64,000 bases of DNA from Pseudonocardia sp. SCN 73-27. Its GTDB lineage: Bacteria > Actinomycetota > Actinomycetes > Mycobacteriales > Pseudonocardiaceae. Made by a program: the position numbers and the translations under genes. The notes beneath the pieces were generated by a model. It worked only from the letters and a program-made list of their open reading frames with translations. It ran no database searches and had not been told where the DNA came from. The first letter of the stretch is position 1; every line of letters begins with the position of its first letter. Shown one piece after another: positions 11,957-21,988 of the stretch. The DNA lies in the NCBI GenBank assembly GCA_001725415.1, contig MEGH01000054.1, forward strand, positions 1 to 64,000, given 5' to 3'.

Positions 11957-12897
11957 TCGGGGGCTCCCGCGAGAAGGTGGTAGAGAACGGCCATCCGCAC
12001 GTGGACGCCGTTGCGGACCTGGGCGAGGATCGCGGCGCGGGCCGAGTCGGCCACCGAGGGCGCGATCTCCATGCCGCGCACCATCGGTCCGGGGTGCAGC
12101 ACGACCCCGTGCTCGGGCAGCATCGCGGCGCGGGCGTCGCTGAGCCCGTAGGCGACCGCGTACTCGCGCGACGACGGGAAGAACCCGCCGGTCATCCGTT
12201 CGGCCTGGACGCGCAGCATCATGATCGCGTCGAGGCCCGGGAGCTCGGCGTCGATCTCGTGGGAGACCCGGCACGGCCACTCGGCCACCCCGACGGGCAG
12301 CAGCGTCGGCGGCGCGATCAGCACGACCTCGGCGCCGAGGGTGGCCAGCAGGAAGACGTTGGAGCGGGCGACGCGGCTGTGCAGCACGTCGCCGACGATC
12401 CCGATCCGCCGCCCCGCGACCGACCCGAGCCGGTCGCGCAGGGTGGCCGCGTCGAGCAGCGCCTGGGTGGGGTGCTCGTGGGTGCCGTCGCCAGCGTTGA
12501 CGATCGAGGTGTGGGTGCCCGTCGTCGCGTGGTCCTTGTCCGACCAGCCCGCGAGCCGGTGCGCCGCACCGGAAGCGGGGTGACGGACGATCACGCAGTC
12601 GGCGCCCATGGCCGAGAGGGTGAGCGAGGTGTCGCGCAGCGACTCGCCCTTGGAGACCGAGGAACCCTTGGCGCTCACGTTGACCGTGTCGGCGCTCATC
12701 CACTTGCCGGCGATCTCGAACGAGACCCGGGTGCGGGTGGAGTCCTCGTAGAACATCGTGATGACGGTGCGCCCGCGCAGCGTCGGCAGCTTGCGGACCT
12801 CGCGGCCCAGCAACGCCTGGCGCAGCCGGTCGGACGTGTCGAGCAGCGCGGTCGCGGTGGCCGCGTCGAGGTCGGTGACCGAGAGCAGGTGTTTCAT
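11953..12897 (-). CDS. pyrB: aspartate carbamoyltransferase catalytic subunit
   Basis: Joins carbamoyl phosphate and aspartate. 314 residues. The carbamoyl-phosphate loop [13 protein letters not shown] (about residues 49-61), the HPTQALLD segment and the aspartate-binding [10 protein letters not shown] and [11 protein letters not shown] motifs are all intact. No pyrI-like regulatory subunit is present, as expected outside enterobacteria. ATG at 12897 overlaps the pyrR stop as ATGA. Confidence 0.98.
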   Translation of the reverse strand: MKHLLSVTDLDAATATALLDTSDRLRQALLGREVRKLPTLRGRTVITMFYEDSTRTRVSFEIAGKWMSADTVNVSAKGSSVSKGESLRDTSLTLSAMGADCVIVRHPASGAAHRLAGWSDKDHATTGTHTSIVNAGDGTHEHPTQALLDAATLRDRLGSVAGRRIGIVGDVLHSRVARSNVFLLATLGAEVVLIAPPTLLPVGVAEWPCRVSHEIDAELPGLDAIMMLRVQAERMTGGFFPSSREYAVAYGLSDARAAMLPEHGVVLHPGPMVRGMEIAPSVADSARAAILAQVRNGVHVRMAVLYHLLAGAPE

Positions 12898-13481
12898 TCG
12901 CCGACCCCCCTGCGGATCGCGACCCGGTCCTCGCCGTCGATCTCGGTGAGCGACACCAGGATCAGCTCGCTGCGCGACGTCGGCACGTTCTTGCCGACGT
13001 AGTCCGCGCGGATCGGGAGCTCGCGGTGGCCGCGGTCGACCAGGACCGCCAGCTGCACCGAGCGGGGGCGGCCGTGCTCGGACAGTGCATCGAGCGCGGC
13101 GCGGACCGTGCGGCCCGACATCAGCACGTCGTCGACGAGGACGACGAGCGCGTCGTCGACCCCGCCCTCGGGGAACTGCGTGTCCTCGAGCGGGCGGGTG
13201 GGCCGGCGGCGCAGATCGTCGCGGTAGAGCGTCGGGTCGACCGTACCGACGGACGGTTCGGTACCGCCGAACTCGGCGACGGCGGCGGCGAGCCTGCGGG
13301 CGAGGACGGTGCCGCGGGTCGGGATCCCGATGAGCACGACGTGCTCGGCGTCCGCGGTCTTCTCGATGATCTGGTGCGCGATGCGCGCGATGGTGCGGGT
13401 GACGTCGGAGGCGCTGAGGAGCTCGTGGTCGGGCAGACCAGTCCCCTCGCCACCGGCGTCCCCGCGGCGGTCGTTCGCCAC
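12894..13481 (-). CDS. pyrR: bifunctional pyr operon regulator / uracil phosphoribosyltransferase
   Basis: UMP-sensing RNA-binding regulator with weak UPRTase activity. 195 residues; the PRPP-binding loop is [18 protein letters not shown], the substrate loop is [13 protein letters not shown] and the C-terminal [15 protein letters not shown] is family-typical. Compared with Bacillus PyrR there is an N-terminal extension of about 20 polar residues. GTG at 13481 follows AAGGAG by nine bases. A PyrR-loop-like hairpin sits directly against this ribosome binding site, so PyrR probably represses its own translation and, through overlap coupling, the whole operon. Confidence 0.95.
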   Translation of the reverse strand: MANDRRGDAGGEGTGLPDHELLSASDVTRTIARIAHQIIEKTADAEHVVLIGIPTRGTVLARRLAAAVAEFGGTEPSVGTVDPTLYRDDLRRRPTRPLEDTQFPEGGVDDALVVLVDDVLMSGRTVRAALDALSEHGRPRSVQLAVLVDRGHRELPIRADYVGKNVPTSRSELILVSLTEIDGEDRVAIRRGVGE

Positions 13482-13496
13482 GAGTTCGCTCTCCTT

Positions 13497-13516
13497 CCCC
13501 GCCTCGCAGGACGGGT
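13497..13516 (-). promoter_or_regulatory. PyrR-binding RNA hairpin in the pyr leader
   Basis: On the transcript the sequence is a CCCG/CGGG stem closing the loop UCCUGCGAGG, which keeps the CnGnGAGG core of the PyrR binding loop. The 3' arm touches the AAGGAG of pyrR (13491-13496), so bound PyrR would hide the ribosome binding site. This is the translational-repression layout proposed for mycobacteria rather than the Bacillus terminator type; I see no terminator hairpin here. Confidence 0.7.
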
Positions 13517-13541
13517 CGTTAAAGGATCGGGTTGCGCGGCC

Positions 13542-13547
13542 ACGCTA
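13542..13547 (-). promoter_or_regulatory. candidate -10 of the pyr operon
   Basis: TAGCGT on the minus strand fits TAnnnT and would start a leader of about 50 bases that includes the PyrR hairpin. No good -35 is visible. Confidence 0.3.
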
Positions 13548-13863
13548 TCAGCGGCCCCGACCTGACGGGGCCGTCGCCCGGACGCGCCGACGCGGGTCAC
13601 ACGTCACGGCGATCACACCCGTCCGACGCGCCGCCGCGACACGCTGTCCACGCCCCGGATCCAGGGCGCACGGCCCCGCGATTTCCTCACGGAGCCGAAC
13701 GGTCACAGTCCGATAACACTCACGGAAGTCACATCAGCCACACAGGCCACTCCAGACCCCGTCCGTCCGAACTGTGTGCACCCGTTCCGCGCCTGGACGC
13801 GGCGTGTCGACCAGCCGATCGAGTGAAGAACGGCCAGGAGGGCACCGGGACGGCCCACCCGGC

Positions 13864-13893
13864 TTGACCCGACGACGGAGCGAGGCGCATGAT
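13864..13893 (+). promoter_or_regulatory. candidate bldD promoter
   Basis: TTGACC (13864-13869), an 18-base spacer and CATGAT (13888-13893). This would give a bldD leader of about 155 bases. The -10 has one mismatch to TATGAT. Confidence 0.35.
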
Positions 13894-14058
13894 TACTCTC
13901 CGTATTGATCAGCTGGCTCACGGGTGGCCGCGGAAGCGGGGGGCACCGACCGTGGGCGGCTGGCACGGCGGGCAGGCGGAGGGGCCGGCCCGGCCACGCA
14001 CGACCAGCACACGGACGTCGGTCCCGCGGCCGGACGTCCAGCGAGAGGGGATCGCCAC

Positions 14059-14550
14059 ATGGGCGACTACGCCAAGGCGCTCGGCAGCAAGCTCCGCGCC
14101 ATCCGGCAGCAGCAGGGTCTGTCGCTGCACGGCGTCGAGCAGAAGTCGGGCGGCCGGTGGAAGGCCGTCGTCGTCGGGTCCTACGAGCGCGGCGACCGCG
14201 CCGTCACCGTGCAGAAGCTGGCCGAGCTGGCCGACTTCTACGGGGTGCCGGTCGCCGAGCTCCTGCCCGAGGGCCGGGTGCCGTCGGGTTCCGAGCCCGC
14301 CACGAAGATCGTCATCAACCTGGAGCGGCTCCAGCAGCTGCCGGCCGACAAGGTCGGACCGCTCGCGCGGTACGCGGCGGCCATCCAGAGCCAGCGCGGG
14401 GACTACAACGGCAAGGTCCTCTCGATCCGGGCCGAGGACCTCCGTTCGCTCGCGATCATCTACGACAAGACCCCCGGCGAGCTGACCGACCAGCTCATCG
14501 ACTGGGGCGTGCTTCCCCCCGAGGCCCGCCCGGCGCACCGCGTCGACTGA
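14059..14550 (+). CDS. bldD: BldD, c-di-GMP-responsive developmental repressor
   Basis: DNA-binding master regulator of development and related genes in actinobacteria, dimerised by tetrameric c-di-GMP. 163 residues. The N-terminal XRE-type helix-turn-helix (about 5-80) includes KSGGRWKAVVVGSYERGDRA, a BldD hallmark. The C-terminal domain carries the complete c-di-GMP signature RxD-x8-RxxD as RGD, YNGKVLSI, RAED, so ligand binding should be conserved. ATG at 14059 is about ten bases after GAGAGGGG. bldD divergent from pyrR is the usual actinobacterial neighbourhood. Confidence 0.96.
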   Translation: MGDYAKALGSKLRAIRQQQGLSLHGVEQKSGGRWKAVVVGSYERGDRAVTVQKLAELADFYGVPVAELLPEGRVPSGSEPATKIVINLERLQQLPADKVGPLARYAAAIQSQRGDYNGKVLSIRAEDLRSLAIIYDKTPGELTDQLIDWGVLPPEARPAHRVD

Positions 14551-14886
14551 CGGCTCTCCCCGCACGGACGCCGAGTTCCGACCTGCGCCGAGTTCGACAC
14601 CAGGCTGCTCCGCACGACCCCTGGAGCGGTTTCCTGCCCAACTCGGCGCTGTCGTTGCAGGGTCAGGCCAGCGCTGCGGCGGGGCGACACGCATCGACAC
14701 GCATCGACACCCGCGCGAACACTCGGTCGGTCCGATGGCGAACGTGCCCAGCGCAAGGGGCAGGATCGCGATGCGCAACAAGAACTCCGGGGATCGGTGG
14801 CGGCCCACCCGGGTCGCCGGGTGCAGGCTGCCCGTCCTCGCGCCGGCCGTTGTCAACGCCGACCCCGCGCCGCGGTGTCCGTCCGA
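14551..14886. other. 336-bp intergenic region between converging bldD and ankyrin gene
   Basis: No supported gene. It contains two direct copies of GCCGAGTTC (about 14573 and 14592) and an inverted copy CCAACTCGGCGC near 14638, and a short tandem repeat (CGACACGCAT, 2.6 copies) at 14685-14710. The inverted copies could fold into a long-loop hairpin that ends bldD transcripts. Confidence 0.5.
14685..14710. repeat. 10-bp tandem repeat
   Basis: CGACACGCAT twice in perfect tandem followed by CGACAC. Non-coding. Confidence 0.7.
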
Positions 14887-16389
14887 TCACGCCCCGGGGG
14901 CGCGGGTCCCCCACCGGGACTCGTGGCCGGACAGCATCTCCGCCAGGCGCGTGTGCCCGGCGTGCGCCGCCCAGCCGGCCGGGGTGGCGTCGAACCGGGC
15001 GTCGCGCACGGTCGGGTCGGCGCCGCGGTCGAGCAGCAGCGTCGCCAGCGCCTCGTCGTCGCGGAACGCCGCCTCGTGCAGCGCGGTGTTCCAGCGCTGG
15101 TGCCCGCCCGCGTCACCACGCCCTGACGTGTCGACGGGAACGCCGAGCTCCAGCAGCAGCTCCACCGCGCGGTCGCGTCCGTCGGCGGCCGCGACGACGA
15201 CGACGCCTGCGTGGTCGGCGACGACCTGCGCGCGCAGCGCGTCCGGTGCGGCCGCCACCGCCGCCGCATCGCCCGACAGCGCGGCGGCGAGCAGCGCGTC
15301 GACAGCGGTCAGCTCGGGGCGAGGGGCGCCGTGCGCGACGAGCACCTCGACGATCTCCGGGTACCCGAGCCGGGCCGCCGTCCCCGCGACCGACGTCTCC
15401 CCCAGCCAACGCCCGCCGCGGATGGCGACGCCGTTGCGCGCCAACAGCTGCACCCGTGCAGTCAGGCCGTGCAGGACCGCCCAGTCGAGCTGGTCGGCGA
15501 GCATCCGGGCCGGCGTCGACAGGGTGTGCCCGAGGCGTTGCTGCCATACGCCGCCGTCGGCGCGGCCCAGACCGTGGGCGAACAGCAGCTCCAGATGCGA
15601 GTCGTCGGCACCGAACATGCGGTTGTAGAGGGTCTGCGCGTCGTTCGGGTCCGCGCCGCGCTCCAGCAGCAGCCGGGCCAGGGGCTGCTCGGCCGGGTGC
15701 CGCGGCTGCGCGACGGGCCCGCCCTCGCCCTCGCCGAACACCCCCGTCAGCACCGTGAACGGCGACGGCAACCCGTGCCACAGCCGGCCCGCATCCGGGT
15801 CGGCACCGTGATCGAGCAGGACGGTCGCCGCCTCGACGACGGCGGCCACGTCGATGTGCGGGTCGTGGCGGGCGTAGGCCAGGTACATCAGCGGCGGCCA
15901 CCGGTTCGGCCCGCCCTCGGCGTCGGCCGTACCGGGGCCGGCGAGCCGGCGCAAGGCGTCGACGTCGGCCGTCGCCGCGGCCGCGTGCACCGACGCCGAC
16001 CCGATCTCCGGGTGGGCCGTGAGCAGCGCGGCCGCCGCTCGCGCGTGGGCCGGGTCGTCCCCGTCGTAGCGCAGGCACGCGAGCGACAGGAAGTCGTCGA
16101 CGGGATCGGTGCCCGCCGGGGCGTCACCGGTGGGCGGCACCCACGTCAGGCGCAGCACCGTCTCGACGTGGCGGACCAACGGCGGCCAGCCGTCGAACCC
16201 GTGCCGCCGCGCCAGCACCAGCTGGGCCAGGTTGAGCGGGACGTCGCCGCCCGCCCGGTCGGGCGCCCAACTGGCCACCAGCTCCAGCGCCCGGGCGTCA
16301 CCGGCACGGGCGGCACGGCTCAGCTCGCGCGCGCGGCGGCGCAGCTGACCGAGATCGGGATCCTGCGGGAGCGGAACAGGGGTGGGCAC
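14887..16389 (-). CDS. ankyrin-repeat protein
   Basis: Soluble 500-residue protein without signal peptide or membrane segment. Several ankyrin-like units are visible: the turn motif LLLERGADPNDAQT (about 240-255), ATVLLDHGADPDAGR, IVEVLVAHGAPRPEL, and a canonical last pair TALHEAAFRDDEALATLLLD plus RGADPTVRDARFDATPAGWA near the C-terminus. The first 100 residues (LRRRARELSRAARAGDARAL) resemble the N-terminal helical part found on many actinobacterial ankyrin proteins. Ankyrin units mediate protein contacts; no enzymatic domain is seen. GTG at 16389 follows AGAGGAGG by six bases. It shows no operon partner and converges on bldD. Function unknown. Confidence 0.85.
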   Translation of the reverse strand: MPTPVPLPQDPDLGQLRRRARELSRAARAGDARALELVASWAPDRAGGDVPLNLAQLVLARRHGFDGWPPLVRHVETVLRLTWVPPTGDAPAGTDPVDDFLSLACLRYDGDDPAHARAAAALLTAHPEIGSASVHAAAATADVDALRRLAGPGTADAEGGPNRWPPLMYLAYARHDPHIDVAAVVEAATVLLDHGADPDAGRLWHGLPSPFTVLTGVFGEGEGGPVAQPRHPAEQPLARLLLERGADPNDAQTLYNRMFGADDSHLELLFAHGLGRADGGVWQQRLGHTLSTPARMLADQLDWAVLHGLTARVQLLARNGVAIRGGRWLGETSVAGTAARLGYPEIVEVLVAHGAPRPELTAVDALLAAALSGDAAAVAAAPDALRAQVVADHAGVVVVAAADGRDRAVELLLELGVPVDTSGRGDAGGHQRWNTALHEAAFRDDEALATLLLDRGADPTVRDARFDATPAGWAAHAGHTRLAEMLSGHESRWGTRAPGA

Positions 16390-16567
16390 GGCGGCCTCCT
16401 CTCACCCGCCGGGGTCCGCGTACCGGGGGTTCGGGAGGAGGGTGTGCAGCACACACATCCACGGGAGGAACCTCCCAGGTGGGCTCTGCCCTGCCCGCGG
16501 ACCCGGTGGCGCCCTGGCACGCCGGGCGCGACGCTACCAGCCGCTCCCGGGTGTGCGCCCCGGAACG

Positions 16568-16610
16568 ACGGACGCCCGCATCCGGCCGTGGCCGGGACGC
16601 GGGCGTCCGT
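16568..16610 (-). terminator. terminator of the efp-nusB transcript
   Basis: A perfect 12-bp stem (ACGGACGCCCGC at 16568-16579 with 16599-16610), starting 12 bases past the nusB stop at 16622. Confidence 0.75.
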
Positions 16611-16621
16611 GAAGTGTGCGC

Positions 16622-17041
16622 TCAGCGCGTGGCGCGCAGCTGTTCCGCGATGTCGGCGATCCGCCCGAGGACACCGTTGAGGAACCGCGGCGAGTCGTCG
16701 GTCGACAACGTGCGGGCCAGCTCGACGGCCTCGGTGATGGCCACCGGGTCGTCGATCTCGTCGACCCACAGCAGCTCGAACACGCCGATCCGCAGCAGCG
16801 TGCGGTCGACCGCCGGCATCCGCGCGACCGTCCAGCCCTCGGCGTGCTCGGCGAGCAGCTGGTCGATCCGGTCGCGGTGCTCGACCACGCCCTGCACCAG
16901 CAGCGCCGCGTAGTCCGAGACGGGCGGCGCGTCGTCGGTCTCCCGACGGCTGCGCAGCACCTGCAACGGGTCGTCCCCACGCGCCTCGGACTCGAACAGG
17001 ATGTCCAGCGCGCGTTTGCGTGCCTTGGTGCGGGCCCTCAC
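16622..17041 (-). CDS. nusB: transcription antitermination factor NusB
   Basis: Binds boxA RNA with S10 (NusE) to keep RNA polymerase processive through rRNA operons. 139 residues, all-helical. The N-terminus ARTKARKRALDILFESEARG and the segments PAVDRTLLRIGVFELLW and FLNGVLGRIADI are strongly diagnostic. GTG at 17041, two bases past the efp stop, gives the normal start. efp-nusB order as in mycobacteria. Confidence 0.97.
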   Translation of the reverse strand: MRARTKARKRALDILFESEARGDDPLQVLRSRRETDDAPPVSDYAALLVQGVVEHRDRIDQLLAEHAEGWTVARMPAVDRTLLRIGVFELLWVDEIDDPVAITEAVELARTLSTDDSPRFLNGVLGRIADIAEQLRATR

Positions 17042-17042
17042 G

Positions 17043-17606
17043 TCAGGAGCTGACGCGGCCGAGGTACCGGCCGTCGCGGGTGTCGACCTTGACCTTCTCG
17101 CCCGTGCTCACGAACAGCGGGACCTGGATCTCCGCACCCGTCTCCAGCGTGGCCGGCTTGGTGCCACCGGTGGACCGGTCGCCCTGCAGGCCCGGGTCGG
17201 TGTGGGAGATGACCAGCTCGACCGACGTCGGCAGCTCGATGAACAGCGGCACGTCGTCGTGCAGGCTGATCTGCGCGACCTGGTTCTCCAGCAGGTAGTC
17301 GGCGTTGCCGCCGACGGCCGACGCCGGGATGTTCAGCTGCTCGAAGGTGTCGCCGTCCATGAACACGAAGTCCTGGCCGTCGCGGTACAGGTAGGTCATG
17401 TTGCGCCGGTCGACCGTCGCGGTCTCGACCTTCGTGCCGGCGTTGAACGTCTTGTCGACGACCTTGCCGGTCATGACGTTCTTCAGCGTCGTGCGGACGA
17501 ACGCGCCGCCCTTGCCCGGCTTGACGTGCTGGAACGCCGTGACCGACCACAGCTGGCCGTCCAGGTTGAGCACCAAGCCGTTCTTGAGGTCGTTGGTCGT
17601 GGCCAC
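17043..17606 (-). CDS. efp: translation elongation factor P
   Basis: Relieves ribosome stalling at polyproline. 187 residues with the three beta-barrel domains: KOW-like N-domain (1-64), OB domain II (70-125) and C-terminal OB domain ([19 protein letters not shown], then [11 protein letters not shown]). The functional loop lysine is Lys32 in [10 protein letters not shown]. From memory, most actinobacterial EF-Ps have the palindrome PGKGP with an unmodified lysine; here the last Pro is Gly. No epmA/epmB or EarP-like modification gene is present. Start at 17606 is well supported by family length. Confidence 0.97.
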   Translation of the reverse strand: MATTNDLKNGLVLNLDGQLWSVTAFQHVKPGKGGAFVRTTLKNVMTGKVVDKTFNAGTKVETATVDRRNMTYLYRDGQDFVFMDGDTFEQLNIPASAVGGNADYLLENQVAQISLHDDVPLFIELPTSVELVISHTDPGLQGDRSTGGTKPATLETGAEIQVPLFVSTGEKVKVDTRDGRYLGRVSS

Positions 17607-17665
17607 GTGCGGATGACTCCTACTGTCGAAGCGGGGCGAGCGACGAACACTCTGCTGCCGGGGGC

Positions 17666-17689
17666 GGGGCCCGGCCGGAACCGGGCCCC
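17666..17689 (-). terminator. hairpin between pepQ and efp
   Basis: A perfect 9-bp stem, GGGGCCCGG at 17666-17674 with 17681-17689, and a six-base loop. It lies about 105 bases past the pepQ stop, and could separate the aro-pepQ transcript from efp-nusB or attenuate read-through. Confidence 0.5.
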
Positions 17690-17794
17690 GGGCGGACCGC
17701 CGATCGACGCCGCCGCGAATGCCGGGAACCAGGATAGCGCCGCACCGGGCGTCCGGACGCGACGGCCCTGGTCCGCGGGCCGTCCCCGGTCGGC

Positions 17795-18883
17795 TCAGAC
17801 CTCGACGAGCTCGTGCGGGGCGAGCGTGAGCGGCTCGGTGCCCCCGTCGAGGACCGCGAGGGTGTCCTCGATCCGCACCCCGCCACGGCCCTCCAGGTAG
17901 ACGCCGGGTTCGACCGTCACCACCATGCCCGCGGCCAGCTCACCCGCACCGCCCGACGAGAGCCAGGGCGCCTCGTGGATCTCCAGGCCGACGCCGTGCC
18001 CGAGGCCGTGGACGAACCGCTCCCCCAGCCCCGCGGCGACGACGACGTCGCGGGCCGCCGCGTCGACCGCGGCCACCGTGGCACCGGGGGCGAGCGCGTC
18101 GCAGCCCGCCCGCTGCGCCCGCGCGACGAGTCCGTGCAGGTCACGCTGCCAGTCGGCGGCGGGCCCGAGGACGAATGTGCGGGTCGTGTCGGAGTGGTAA
18201 CCGTCGACGAGCGCCCCGAAGTCGATCTTCACGAGGTCGCCGCGGCGCAGCGGTGAATCGGTCGGACTGTGGTGCGGGATCGCCGAGTGCGCGCCGGCAG
18301 CCATGATCGTCTCGAACGCCGGGCCGCTCGCGCCGTGCCCGCGCATCCGGTTCTCCAGGTCGAGCGCGACCTCGCGTTCGGTGCGGCCGGCGGCGAGCCC
18401 GCCCGCCGCGACCAGGTCGGCCAGCGCGGCGTCGGCCACCGCGCACGCGGTGCGCAGCGCCACGATCTCGATGTCGTCCTTCACCGCGCGCAGCCCCGGA
18501 GTCAGGCCCGGGGTGCGGACGAGCTCGGCCCCTTCCGACGCGGCATCGATCGCGGCGAAGCCGTCGACGGTGACCACGTCGGACTCGAACCCGAGCCTCG
18601 TGATCCCGAGCTCCGGGGCCCGGCGCGCCAGGGCGAGGACGCTGCTCCGGTCGACGACTGTCTCGAGGTCCGGGACCTCCTCGGCCGACTGCGTGACGTA
18701 GCGGCCGTCGGTGCAGAACCGGGTGCGGGCGTCGCCGTCGGCGGCGACCAGCAGCGCGGCGTTGGAGCCGGTGAAGCCGCTCAGGTAGCGGACGTCGACC
18801 AGCGCGGTGACCAACAGCGCGTCGACACCGGCCCCGGCCAGCAGCGCGCGGAGACGGTCGCGGCGCGCCCCGAACGGCCGCAC
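17795..18883 (-). CDS. pepQ: M24B family Xaa-Pro peptidase
   Basis: Cytoplasmic metallopeptidase that cleaves bonds next to proline. 362 residues. Residues 1-125 are the creatinase-like N-domain ([16 protein letters not shown]); the rest is the pita-bread fold. All five metal ligands can be placed: the two Asp in [19 protein letters not shown], His in [13 protein letters not shown], Glu in [11 protein letters not shown] and Glu in RIEDTL. GTG at 18883 starts four bases after the aroB stop. In M. tuberculosis aroD (type II dehydroquinase) lies between aroB and pepQ; it is missing at this place here. Confidence 0.93.
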   Translation of the reverse strand: MRPFGARRDRLRALLAGAGVDALLVTALVDVRYLSGFTGSNAALLVAADGDARTRFCTDGRYVTQSAEEVPDLETVVDRSSVLALARRAPELGITRLGFESDVVTVDGFAAIDAASEGAELVRTPGLTPGLRAVKDDIEIVALRTACAVADAALADLVAAGGLAAGRTEREVALDLENRMRGHGASGPAFETIMAAGAHSAIPHHSPTDSPLRRGDLVKIDFGALVDGYHSDTTRTFVLGPAADWQRDLHGLVARAQRAGCDALAPGATVAAVDAAARDVVVAAGLGERFVHGLGHGVGLEIHEAPWLSSGGAGELAAGMVVTVEPGVYLEGRGGVRIEDTLAVLDGGTEPLTLAPHELVEV

Positions 18884-18887
18884 GCCC

Positions 18888-20119
<1,232 letters not shown>

Positions 20120-20122
<3 letters not shown>

Positions 20123-20740
20123 ATGCGCGGACGGGTCTCGGACGAACGGGTCGGGCAGGGCGACACCGTCGTGGGGGGTGGGCTTGTCGAGCGGGTCGTC
20201 GGCGACCGGTTCCGGCTCGGGCGTGTTCTCCCCGAGCGCGGCGAGGACGGCGGTGGCGACCTGGTTGGCGCTGCGCTTCGCGGTGTCGACCGTGACCGTC
20301 GCGACCTCCGCGTACAGCGGGGCGCGCGCGTCGAGCAGGGCCTTGAACGTGGCCCGCGGGTTGACCCCGGCCAGCAGGGGCCGCGCCGTGGACATCCCGG
20401 TGCGGCGCATCCCGTCGGCCAGCGACACCGTGAGGGCGACGACCCGGTGGCCGCGCAGCACCTCCCGGGTCTCCGGCGCCAGCACCGCGCCCCCGCCGAG
20501 GGCGAGGACCCCGCAGTCGCGGCCCAGCGCCTCGGCGACGACCTCACGTTCCATCGCCCGGAAGGCGGGCTCGCCGTCCTGGGTGAACATGTCGGCGATC
20601 GCCTTGCCGGCCCGCTCCTCGATCAGCGCGTCGGCATCGGTGAACGCGACGCCGAGCCGGCGCGCGACGACCTTGCCGACGGTGCTCTTGCCGGACCCGG
20701 GCGGCCCGACGAAGACGACGGCCGGGCGGCCGTCGCTCAC
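20120..20740 (-). CDS. aroK: shikimate kinase
   Basis: Phosphorylates shikimate with ATP. P-loop GPPGSGKST (12-20), shikimate-binding Asp in [11 protein letters not shown], and ALGGGAVL are present; the lid Arg is in STARPLLAG. The catalytic domain ends near residue 170, and about 35 extra Pro/Asp-rich residues follow ([20 protein letters not shown] and on), an unusual but plausible tail. The GTG at 20740 overlaps the aroC stop as GTGA. Confidence 0.96.
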
Positions 20741-21924
20741 CCCTCCGTCCCGAAGGTCGGTGCCGACTGCTCGTAGGAGCGCAGGTTGCGGACGGTCTCT
20801 GCGATCGAGTCGCCGCCGAACTTCTCCAGCGCGCAGTCGGCCAGCACCAGCGCGACCATCGCCTCGGCGACGACACCGGCCGCGGGGACGGCGCAGACGT
20901 CGGAGCGCTGGTGGATGGCCTGCGCGGCCTCACCGGTGGCGACGTCGACGGTGCGCAGGGCACGCGGGACGGTCGAGATCGGCTTCATCGCGACCCGGAC
21001 GCGGACGGGCTCGCCGTTGGTCATGCCGCCCTCGATGCCGCCGGCCCGGTTGCTGAGCCGGTCGACCGGGGCGCCGGGAACCATCTCGTCGTGCGCGACG
21101 CTGCCGCGGCGGCGGGCGGTGCGGAAGCCGTCGCCGATCTCGACGCCCTTCATGGCCTGGATGCCCATGAGGGCGGCGGCGAGCTTCGCGTCGAGGCGGC
21201 GGTCGGAGTGCACGTACGAGCCGACGCCGACGGGCATGCCGTAGGCGATGACCTCGACGACGCCGCCGAGGGTGTCGCCGTCGGTCTGCGCGGCGTCGAC
21301 CTCGGCGATCATGGCCTCGGCCGCGGCGGGGTCGACCGCGCGGACCGGGTTGGCGTCGACCTTCTCGAGGTCGTTCGGGCCGGGGACGACGTCGTCGGGT
21401 GCCTCGGCCGCGCCGAGCGCGACGACGTGGGACACGATGTCGACGCCCAAGGCCTGCTTGAGGAACGCCTTCGCGACGGTGCCGAGCACGACGCGCGAGG
21501 CCGTTTCGCGGGCGCTCGCGCGCTCGAGGACGGGGCGGGCGTCGTCGAAGCCGAACTTGGTCATGCCGGACAGGTCGGCGTGGCCGGGGCGCGGGCGGGT
21601 GAGCGGCGCGTTGCGGGCGCGGTTGGCGATCAGCTCCGGGTCGACCGGGTCGGCCGCCATGACCGTCTCCCACTTGGGCCACTCGGTGTTGCCGATGCGC
21701 ACCGCGACGGGGCCGCCCTGGGTGCGACCGTGGCGGATGCCGCCGATGATCTCCAGCTCGTCGGCCTCGAACTTCATCCGGGCGCCACGGCCGTAGCCGA
21801 GGCGGCGCCGGGCCAGTTCGGCCGCGATCTCCTTGGACGTGACCTCGACGCCCGCGACCATGCCTTCGAGCACGGCGACCAGGGCCGGACCGTGCGACTC
21901 CCCTGCGGTGATCCAACGCAACAC
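20737..21924 (-). CDS. aroC: chorismate synthase
   Basis: Final common step to chorismate; needs reduced FMN. About 395 residues. Signature segments [46 protein letters not shown] and [11 protein letters not shown] are intact. I chose the GTG at 21924 (start [11 protein letters not shown], as in mycobacteria), which stands eight bases after GAGAGGA; an ATG three codons upstream (21933) directly abuts that ribosome binding site and is less likely. First gene of the aroC-aroK-aroB-pepQ run. Confidence 0.96.
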   Translation of the reverse strand: MLRWITAGESHGPALVAVLEGMVAGVEVTSKEIAAELARRRLGYGRGARMKFEADELEIIGGIRHGRTQGGPVAVRIGNTEWPKWETVMAADPVDPELIANRARNAPLTRPRPGHADLSGMTKFGFDDARPVLERASARETASRVVLGTVAKAFLKQALGVDIVSHVVALGAAEAPDDVVPGPNDLEKVDANPVRAVDPAAAEAMIAEVDAAQTDGDTLGGVVEVIAYGMPVGVGSYVHSDRRLDAKLAAALMGIQAMKGVEIGDGFRTARRRGSVAHDEMVPGAPVDRLSNRAGGIEGGMTNGEPVRVRVAMKPISTVPRALRTVDVATGEAAQAIHQRSDVCAVPAAGVVAEAMVALVLADCALEKFGGDSIAETVRNLRSYEQSAPTFGTEG

Positions 21925-21988
21925 GCCGTCCATCCTCTCACCCGCCCACCTGCGCTCACGCCGCGGTCGGCACAGCCGGGCCGCGGGG

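Larger units (their letters stand above)
13482..14058. other. 577-bp divergent pyrR / bldD control region
   Basis: No supported gene. Left part: the pyr leader with the PyrR-type hairpin (13497-13516) and a candidate -10 (13542-13547). Right part: a possible bldD promoter (13864-13893) and a weak BldD-like site at 13893-13905 (seven of nine consensus positions), which would fit autoregulation. The middle has several GTCAC repeats (13596-13615) but no clear palindrome. Confidence 0.5.

Noticed and set aside
13703-13966. 87-codon minus-strand frame in the pyrR/bldD spacer
   Set aside because: No ribosome binding site, no conserved pattern, and it overlaps the probable bldD promoter.
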